Below, in pieces: positions 5,961 to 11,448 of a stretch of 11,448 bases of DNA. The notes beneath the pieces were generated by a model. It did not search any database, was not told where the DNA came from, and was given only the letters and a program-made list of their open reading frames with translations. Source of the stretch: Bacillota bacterium (GTDB taxonomy: Bacteria; Bacillota_A; Clostridia; Tissierellales; Peptoniphilaceae); NCBI GenBank assembly GCA_023418535.1, contig JAEZZN010000050.1, forward strand, positions 1 to 11,448, read 5' to 3'. Each line of letters starts with the position of its first letter. Within the stretch, counting starts at the first letter, position 1. The translations under genes were made by a program, and so were the position numbers.

Positions 5961-7758
5961 GAATTTCAAAGATAGGATGTTCTTCTATTTCAAGGAGCTA
6001 TTTCCAAATCTCTTTAGAAGGGATACTTGGTTAAAAACAATCGTAAATATGATAATGGCAGTTATTCATCCTTTGATGTCAGTCTTAGTTTTAAAGTATA
6101 TTTTAGAATTAATAAAAAATGGCAAAATGGATGTCTACCAATTGTTAACAATAGCTGGAATATATACTTTTATATTTATAATATCTAAGTCTTTAAACTT
6201 ATTTCTTGAAGGTAAGATTCAGTATGATCTTTTATTAGATAGAAATAATATCATGATTGAAATGATTGACAAAGTCATGACCATGGACTTTGAATATTTT
6301 GAAGACTCAGAATTTGAGCTTAAGATAAACCAAGCCTTTATGAGTGTTGGAGGGGATAGTAGGGGATATCAAAATATTTTGATGAGGACCTTTAGGCTTT
6401 TACCTAATCTTGTTTTGATAATAATCTTTTCGATTTTCTTATTAAAAGAATCATATATAGTATTTTTTGTAAGCTTATTATCCATGCTCATAAATTTATT
6501 CCTTGCTACAAAAACAGCTGAATATGCAAATAAGGCTAGACCTTCCATCCAAGATGAGTCTAGAAAATATAAAAAATATAAAGAAGTTGTAGAAGATTTT
6601 AAATATGGTAAGGATATTAGAATATTTACCTTAAAAAATAGGCTATTGGCTAATATTAAAAACTTTATGAATAGGATGCTTGATAAACAACATGATGTTG
6701 ATAAGTACAGGTTTAAGATTTCTTTTTTAGAAAACCTATCTATTTACCTAGGACAATTTGTAGCCTTGCTTGTCTTTACTTACATGGAGATAAATGGGCA
6801 AATGACTATAGCAACTTTAATAGCTTCTTTGACTATCCTTACTATTTTGTCCAATATAATTCAAGCTGTAAACCAAGATGTGACAAATGTATATGAACAT
6901 ATTCAATATGTAATTTTAACCTATGATTTTCTAAATTCTAATTTAATAAAAAGTAGGGATGGGATAGACCATAAATTCAAAGGACCAATATCTATAAAAT
7001 TTGATAGGGTTTCATTTAAATATCCAGGATCTGATAAATATGTATTTAAGGACTTATCTTTTGAAATGGATTCTAATAAAAATGTAGCTCTAGTTGGGGT
7101 AAATGGAGCAGGTAAAACTACCATAGTCAAACTTTTAGTTGGTTTATACAAGCCTACAGAAGGAACTATCTATTTAGATGGTGTAAATGCAGATGATTTA
7201 AGCATGGAAGCAAGATTTAGAATATTTTCCGTTGTATTCCAAGAAACAGAACCTTTGGCTCTTACAGTTGCTGAAAATATAGCATGTGTTGAAGATGGAA
7301 TAAATAGGGAAAGAGTCAAAGAAACTCTAGAAAAAGTAGGTCTTTGGAAGAAGATATCATCATTAGAAAATGGTATAGATCAAAATGTTTTAAAGGTTTT
7401 ATATGAAGATGGGGCTATTTTATCAGGTGGTGAAAATCAAAAACTAATGATTGCCAGGGCTTTATATAAAAAGGATACATCAGTAATGATCATGGATGAG
7501 CCTACATCAGCCTTGGATGCTCTAGCAGAAGAGAAAATATATAAAGAGTTTGATTCATACATGGGAAACAAGACCGGTATATTCATATCACATAGACTAG
7601 CCTCAACAAGATTTTGTGATGAAATTTTATTCTTGGATGGTGGTGAAATCTCAGCTAAGGGTAGTCACCAATATCTAATGGAAAATTCTAAAGAATATAG
7701 AGAAATGTTTGAAACCCAAGGTAAATACTATAAGGAGGTTGAAAATGAAATCCTATAA
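5953..7758 (+). CDS. ABC exporter half-transporter (permease fused to ATPase), subunit 1
   Basis: Membrane exporter half of 601 residues. An N-terminal transmembrane region (about 25-325) has hydrophobic segments near 30-50, 65-85, 150-187, 262-280 and 285-305. The ATP-binding domain (about 345-595) carries Walker A GVNGAGKTT (382-390), the Q-loop VFQ (Gln430), signature LSGGE (490-494), Walker B VMIMDEP (511-517, catalytic Glu516) and the H-loop SHR (His547). All catalytic residues are present. The start overlaps the regulator end by 8 bases and has AGGAGT at 5942-5947. Paired with the next gene it should form a heterodimer exporting a drug, peptide or lipid; the substrate is not readable and no precursor or modification gene is adjacent. 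About half of its arginine codons are AGG, against none in mreB. Confidence 0.9.
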   Translation: MNRNFKDRMFFYFKELFPNLFRRDTWLKTIVNMIMAVIHPLMSVLVLKYILELIKNGKMDVYQLLTIAGIYTFIFIISKSLNLFLEGKIQYDLLLDRNNIMIEMIDKVMTMDFEYFEDSEFELKINQAFMSVGGDSRGYQNILMRTFRLLPNLVLIIIFSIFLLKESYIVFFVSLLSMLINLFLATKTAEYANKARPSIQDESRKYKKYKEVVEDFKYGKDIRIFTLKNRLLANIKNFMNRMLDKQHDVDKYRFKISFLENLSIYLGQFVALLVFTYMEINGQMTIATLIASLTILTILSNIIQAVNQDVTNVYEHIQYVILTYDFLNSNLIKSRDGIDHKFKGPISIKFDRVSFKYPGSDKYVFKDLSFEMDSNKNVALVGVNGAGKTTIVKLLVGLYKPTEGTIYLDGVNADDLSMEARFRIFSVVFQETEPLALTVAENIACVEDGINRERVKETLEKVGLWKKISSLENGIDQNVLKVLYEDGAILSGGENQKLMIARALYKKDTSVMIMDEPTSALDALAEEKIYKEFDSYMGNKTGIFISHRLASTRFCDEILFLDGGEISAKGSHQYLMENSKEYREMFETQGKYYKEVENEIL

Positions 7759-9505
7759 GACTATATCAAGATTAATAAAAGAAGCTTGGAAGATTGATAA
7801 GACTTACTTTGTCCTATTGGCCTTTTTTGCTGGCTTTGAAAGTTTAATCTCCATAGCAAGTATGTATTTACCTGCAAGTGTAATAGCGTATTTAGAAAAA
7901 GGTGAATCTTTCAAGACTATTCTATACCTAATACTTGCCTTTGTAGGAGGAATTTACTTATTAAAACAAATAAGCGAATTTATAAAGCTTAAATACCAAA
8001 AGAAAGCTAATTACCAAAGTGAAATGTTGGCGGTTAAGCTATCTGAAAAAACTATGGACTTATCTTATGATAATCTTGAAAATCCTAAAGTTTTAGACTT
8101 TATACAAAGAGCTAAAATGCCAATAAGTTGGGGATATATCGAAGTAACTTTGCAGGAAATTAAAGAACTTTTAATATCCTTAACCACCATATTTGGTTTA
8201 TTAGTAATATTATTTACTCACAGTATTATATACACTCTTACAATATTAGTTATTTTAACAATTTCAACTTTAACAACCATACATATGAAAAAGAAGCATG
8301 ATAGTCTGATGCAAGAAAGTATACCTATGAATAGGAAATACGGATATTTTATAAACGAGGCTATAGGAGATAGAAGTCAAAAAGAATATAGAGTATATGG
8401 AATAAATAAAATATGGATTTCTAAAATGCTTGAATATGGAGACTTTATATTCAAATGGATTTCTGACATGATTAATGTTTCAACTAGTTTAGAAGTCTTT
8501 AGAACTATCTTTGCTAGTTTAATTACCTTTATAGCTATAGCTTATAATGGAACAAGATTAATAAGTGATATATGGGGTCCGGTAATAAGCATAGCTACCT
8601 TTACCCTAGTTTTTAATTCAACAGATAAATTAGTAAATCTTATCCAAGCTGTATCAAAATCAATCTCTGGGCTTAATACTGCCAATGCCCACTTAAGTCC
8701 ATGGAAAGACTATATCGACTTAAAAGAATTTGAAAATACAGGAAATAAAAAGGCGGACAAGCTAGAAAGTTTGGAATTTAAAAATGTTTATTTCTCCTAT
8801 CCAAATACAGATAGATTAATATTAGAAGATGTATCATTCAAGATAGAAAAAGGCGAAAAAATATCAATTGTTGGATTAAACAATGCTGGTAAGTCTACCA
8901 TAGTAAAGTTAATATCTAGATTTTATGAGCCGGATAAGGGTGAGATTTTATGGAATGGGATAGATATAAAAGATTATGATATAAATTCTTATATAGACCA
9001 AATTTCAGCAGTTTTCCAAGACTTTACCCTAATGCCATATACTATATTTGAAAATATAATGCCTGGATCTGATGATAGGAAAGAAGCTGAAGAGTCCTTG
9101 AAAGATGTAAATATGTATGATTATATTGAAAGTCTACCTAAGAAAATGGATACCTATTTAGATAAGACTTTAGAAAAAGATGCTACACATTTTTCAGGTG
9201 GACAAGCTCAAAAACTGGCTATAGCTAGAGCTATAAATAAGGGAGGATCACTTATGATAATGGATGAGCCAACTGCTGCTTTAGATCCTATAGCAGAATT
9301 TGAAATTTTTGAAAAATTTGCAGACTTAACAAAAAATAAGACTTCTATATTTATATCCCATAGGATGTCGTCATCAACTTTCTCTGACAAAGTCTTATTA
9401 ATAGATGGTGGAAAGGTTGCCGCTTATGACCACCATAGTAAATTGATGAAGGGTCATAATTTATATAGAGAATTATTTGAAACTCAAGCTAAAAATTATA
9501 TATAG
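7745..9505 (+). CDS. ABC exporter half-transporter (permease fused to ATPase), subunit 2
   Basis: Second exporter half, 586 residues with the start chosen. Hydrophobic segments lie near 21-45, 58-75, 140-175, 252-270 and 275-292. The ATPase domain (about 342-580) has a P-loop GLNNAGKST (377-385, Asn where Gly is common at the fourth position), the Q-loop VFQDF (Gln425), signature FSGGQ (483-487), Walker B LMIMDEP (503-509, Glu508) and the H-loop SHR (His539). Both subunits keep the catalytic glutamate, so unlike many heterodimeric exporters neither ATP site looks degenerate. AAGGAGGT (7732-7739) precisely precedes the ATG at 7745, better than the in-frame ATG at 7709, which has none. The gene overlaps subunit 1 by 14 bases. 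A hairpin terminator follows. Confidence 0.9.
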   Translation: MKSYKTISRLIKEAWKIDKTYFVLLAFFAGFESLISIASMYLPASVIAYLEKGESFKTILYLILAFVGGIYLLKQISEFIKLKYQKKANYQSEMLAVKLSEKTMDLSYDNLENPKVLDFIQRAKMPISWGYIEVTLQEIKELLISLTTIFGLLVILFTHSIIYTLTILVILTISTLTTIHMKKKHDSLMQESIPMNRKYGYFINEAIGDRSQKEYRVYGINKIWISKMLEYGDFIFKWISDMINVSTSLEVFRTIFASLITFIAIAYNGTRLISDIWGPVISIATFTLVFNSTDKLVNLIQAVSKSISGLNTANAHLSPWKDYIDLKEFENTGNKKADKLESLEFKNVYFSYPNTDRLILEDVSFKIEKGEKISIVGLNNAGKSTIVKLISRFYEPDKGEILWNGIDIKDYDINSYIDQISAVFQDFTLMPYTIFENIMPGSDDRKEAEESLKDVNMYDYIESLPKKMDTYLDKTLEKDATHFSGGQAQKLAIARAINKGGSLMIMDEPTAALDPIAEFEIFEKFADLTKNKTSIFISHRMSSSTFSDKVLLIDGGKVAAYDHHSKLMKGHNLYRELFETQAKNYI

Positions 9506-9527
9506 AAAAAATAAAATAAATTTTAAT

Positions 9528-9565
9528 AGAAGAGTCATTGTATTTACTATGATTCTTTTATTTAT
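9528..9565 (+). terminator. Terminator of the ABC exporter operon
   Basis: AGAAGAGTCAT (9528-9538) pairs with ATGATTCTTTT (9549-9559) around a 10-base loop, with two G-U wobbles when read as plus-strand RNA. A T-rich tail (TTTTATTTAT) follows. It lies 22 bases after the stop of the second transporter. Confidence 0.65.
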
Positions 9566-9637
9566 GTAAAAATAGTTAGTATATAAATAAAGTATATATG
9601 ATGAAAATGGATATAATAAATATATATCATAATAAAA

Positions 9638-9668
9638 GTGACGTGCTGAGTTTTTTTACGTCTATAAT
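9638..9668 (+). promoter_or_regulatory. Probable ECF-type autoregulatory promoter of the sigma factor gene
   Basis: GTGAC (9638-9642), a 16-bp spacer and CGTC (9659-9662) within a 15-mer ACGTCTATAATATTG (9658-9672) that recurs identically at 10836-10850. ECF sigma factors typically use a -10 element of CGTC/CGTCTA type and 16-17 bp spacing, and usually transcribe their own gene. The 15-mer also contains TATAAT, but no sigma-A -35 box lies at 16-18 bp. The start site would fall only about ten bases before the start codon. Confidence 0.6.
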
Positions 9669-9682
9669 ATTGGAGGATGAAT

Positions 9683-10246
9683 ATGGATGATAAAAAGATA
9701 GTCGACTTATTTTTTGAAAGAGATCAAAGAGCTATAAATGAAGTGTTAAATAAATATTTCAATTATCTTTTTGTAATATCAAATAATATAATCAATAGTT
9801 TTGAAGATGCAAAAGAAATAGTTAATGATACAATGCTAAAATTATGGGATAGTATCCCTCCTAATAAACCTGAAAATCTTAAATCCTATTCCGCAAAGAT
9901 AGCTAGAAACTTAACTATAGATAAATACAGAAAAGAGAATGCAGAAAAAAGAGGGTCTAATAATTATGATTTAGCATTAGATGAGCTAGATAAATACATT
10001 CCAAGTAATAAAACTGATATTAATGAAGAAATAGATAATATATATTTTAAGGAAAAAATAGAAGAGTTTTTAGATGGTTTAAAAAAAGAGGAAAGACTAA
10101 TATTTATTTATAGATATTGGTACTTTTATTCCATAGATGAAATATCAAAAAAATATGGATTTACAAATTCTAAAGTAAAGATGACACTTTTAAGAACAAG
10201 GGAGAAATTAAAAAAATATTTAGTGGAGGAAGGTATTAATTTATGA
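9683..10246 (+). CDS. ECF-family RNA polymerase sigma factor
   Basis: Alternative sigma factor of 187 residues, the usual ECF size, with only regions 2 and 4. Region 2 (about 20-85) includes LFVISNNIINSFEDAKEIVNDTMLKLWDSI and the promoter-melting segment LKSYSAKIARNLTIDKYRK. A variable acidic linker (about 90-120) follows. Region 4 (about 124-181) includes LDGLKKEERLIFIYRYWYFYSIDEIS and the helix-turn-helix KYGFTNSKVKMTLLRTREKLKKYL that reads the -35 box. I chose the ATG at 9683 because GGAGG (9672-9676) is 6 bases away; the in-frame ATG at 9677 directly abuts that site. Its stop overlaps the next start (ATGA), the usual arrangement of a sigma factor with its anti-sigma factor. An ECF-type promoter lies immediately upstream. 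Confidence 0.9.
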   Translation: MDDKKIVDLFFERDQRAINEVLNKYFNYLFVISNNIINSFEDAKEIVNDTMLKLWDSIPPNKPENLKSYSAKIARNLTIDKYRKENAEKRGSNNYDLALDELDKYIPSNKTDINEEIDNIYFKEKIEEFLDGLKKEERLIFIYRYWYFYSIDEISKKYGFTNSKVKMTLLRTREKLKKYLVEEGINL

Positions 10247-10809
10247 AATCGAATGAAAAATTCTTAAAACTATTGAATGAAATAGATGATAAATATCTTG
10301 AAGAAGCAGAAGAATATACAAACAATCATGTAATTAATTTTGAAGAAAAAAAGAATGAAAAAGAAAAAAAATCAAATATATTCAATATTAAATATTTATC
10401 TTTAGCTGCCTCCATGTTCTTAATTCCTGTTCTAATATTTAGTTTAATAAATAGAGATAATGAACGTAATGATATATATGGACAAGAAGAAATATCTATG
10501 TACAATGAAACAGATGATTCGTATACTTACAAAACTATAGAAGATATCAAAGTAAGATCTAAAGATAAAAATAAGTTAGATATTAAATATATAAATGAAT
10601 TAAAAAAAGAAAAAGAATTCTATTTAAAATTAAATTCACTAGAGAACTCAGATCCAGATAAATTAAAAGATATAAATGATTATTATATTGATTTAGATGA
10701 AAAGAAACTTGTAATACTTACTTTAACAAATAATGATAAATTTATAGATGATATAAATAAATTAAATTCTAATCAGGCAAATATATCTATATTGGAAATT
10801 AAAGAATAA
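10243..10809 (+). CDS. Single-pass membrane protein, probable anti-sigma factor
   Basis: 188 residues with no family I can name. There is a charged cytoplasmic N-terminus (1-49, rich in Glu and Lys: EEAEEYTNNHVINFEEKKNEKEKK), one transmembrane helix (about 51-68, YLSLAASMFLIPVLIFSLI) and an external, acidic, lysine-rich C-terminal part (about 70-188). This topology, plus the 4-base overlap with the ECF sigma gene, is that of a membrane anti-sigma factor which holds the sigma factor until a surface signal releases it. The N-terminus lacks the His-x3-Cys-x2-Cys zinc signature, so it would be a non-zinc type. There are no cysteines at all. GGAGGAAGG (10225-10233) within the sigma gene serves translation. 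Function is inferred from context. Confidence 0.7.
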   Translation: MKSNEKFLKLLNEIDDKYLEEAEEYTNNHVINFEEKKNEKEKKSNIFNIKYLSLAASMFLIPVLIFSLINRDNERNDIYGQEEISMYNETDDSYTYKTIEDIKVRSKDKNKLDIKYINELKKEKEFYLKLNSLENSDPDKLKDINDYYIDLDEKKLVILTLTNNDKFIDDINKLNSNQANISILEIKE

Positions 10810-10814
10810 AAAAT

Positions 10815-10846
10815 GTGACCAAATAAAAATATATCACGTCTATAAT
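10815..10846 (+). promoter_or_regulatory. Second ECF-type promoter, ahead of the lipoprotein gene
   Basis: GTGAC (10815-10819), a 17-bp spacer and CGTC (10837-10840) within the 15-mer ACGTCTATAATATTG (10836-10850), identical to that before the sigma gene. A start near 10850 gives a leader of about 60 bases. No terminator is visible between the anti-sigma gene and this promoter, so some read-through is likely as well. Confidence 0.6.
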
Positions 10847-10911
10847 ATTGAGATGGTTAAAAAATATGTCTCAAGATAAATAAAAAAAATGGGAAAAGAA
10901 AGAAGGATATT

Positions 10912-11448
10912 ATGAAAAAATCAAGAAAATTTATATTACCAGCTTTAGCACTAGTATTAATATTATCACTAGCAGCATGTGGAGAAAAAGATATGCCTGA
11001 AGATGATTATAAAGGTGAAATGCATCAAGGAATCTATTTAGGAAATGGATTATTCTTAGGAAAAATGAAAAACGAAAAACAAGATGGTTATGATTTAATG
11101 TATGTTACAACTCCAGACAATTCAAAATTAGAAATTGGTAAAACATATGAATATAATGTATATACAGTTCTAGAATCTATGCCTGGTCAAACTACCGTTA
11201 AAGAAATTAAAGAAGTTGAAAATAATGAAATTACAAAAATTGATGAGATAACAGCTTCTTTATTACTACAATATGTAGATACTGAAAAAACAAGTGTAAA
11301 CTTAATGTATCAATCATCAGATAAAATTGTAAAAGATTCATTAGTATACAACAAAGAAAATACAGAAAAATTAGATAAAAATGGTGTATTAATGGTTTAT
11401 GGTAAAGATAGTGAAAAGTTAGCAAAAATGCTTAAAGAAGAAGGATTC
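10912..11448 (+). CDS. Lipoprotein of unknown function, 3' end cut off by the window
   Basis: An open frame of at least 179 codons runs to the window edge without a stop. It begins with a lipoprotein signal: MKKSRK, a hydrophobic stretch and the lipobox LAAC with Cys23 followed by Gly. The mature part starts GEKDMPEDDYKGEMHQGIYL and has alternating short beta-like stretches (YDLMYVTT, YEYNVYTVLES, VNLMYQSS, VLMVYG) with a repeated lysine- and glutamate-rich character. I recognise no domain. Supporting the start, AGAAGGA (10901-10907) lies a few bases ahead. Its promoter shares a 15-mer and a GTGAC box with that of the ECF sigma gene, so it is probably a direct target of that sigma factor, acting at the cell surface in the response or its sensing. 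Confidence 0.8.
   Translation, partial: MKKSRKFILPALALVLILSLAACGEKDMPEDDYKGEMHQGIYLGNGLFLGKMKNEKQDGYDLMYVTTPDNSKLEIGKTYEYNVYTVLESMPGQTTVKEIKEVENNEITKIDEITASLLLQYVDTEKTSVNLMYQSSDKIVKDSLVYNKENTEKLDKNGVLMVYGKDSEKLAKMLKEEGF

Noticed and set aside
7709..7744. Longer N-terminus for ABC subunit 2 from the ATG at 7709
   Set aside because: No ribosome binding site precedes it, whereas AAGGAGGT sits exactly ahead of the ATG at 7745.
11231..11425. 64-codon frame on the minus strand
   Set aside because: It lies wholly within the plus-strand lipoprotein gene, which has a signal peptide, lipobox and ribosome binding site; the reverse frame has an unnatural composition.
195..11448. CRISPR arrays, tRNA genes and toxin-antitoxin pairs
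   Set aside because: No regularly spaced identical repeats, no cloverleaf-like sequence and no small overlapping gene pair of that kind was found by eye.

Overview
The window comes from a low-GC Gram-positive bacterium (Bacillota). The DNA is very AT-rich (about 30% GC by eye), with strong purine-rich ribosome binding sites, AGA-dominated arginine codons, LxxC lipoproteins and hairpin terminators with T-tracts. The combination would suit an anaerobic Clostridia/Tissierellia-type genome such as Peptoniphilaceae, but no marker here fixes the genus.

Left part (1-4701). The first 120 bases are a GC-richer, hairpin-dense stretch that looks like the right end of an IS200/IS605-type element or another structured RNA. 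Then come monocistronic housekeeping-type genes, mostly bounded by hairpin terminators: transcription terminator Rho (with an extra 11-residue segment in its ATPase core); a possible ~100-nt small RNA with its own consensus promoter and terminator; a TlpA/ResA-like thioredoxin lipoprotein; a HAD-family phosphatase on the minus strand, convergent to it; and a stand-alone MreB/Mbl-type actin homologue.

Middle part (4702-9565). This is a self-contained exporter cassette. A near-perfect sigma-A promoter has its -10 box inside a 20-bp perfect palindrome (a likely operator). Three imperfect 20-22 bp repeats follow, then three overlapping genes: a 355-aa cysteine-free regulator with a C-terminal ArsR-type winged helix and an unrecognised 260-residue N-terminal part, and two ABC half-transporters that probably form a heterodimeric exporter. 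A hairpin terminator closes the unit. Its AGG-rich arginine codon use, strongest in the first transporter, differs from rho and mreB and suggests acquisition by transfer.

Right part (9566-11448). An ECF sigma factor gene overlaps by 4 bases a gene for a single-pass membrane protein that is probably its anti-sigma factor. A lipoprotein gene running off the window follows. The sigma operon and the lipoprotein gene are both preceded by a GTGAC box and an identical 15-mer containing CGTCTA, with the 16-17 bp spacing of ECF promoters. This suggests a small autoregulated cell-surface regulon: sigma factor, membrane anti-sigma factor, and a lipoprotein target encoded next to them.
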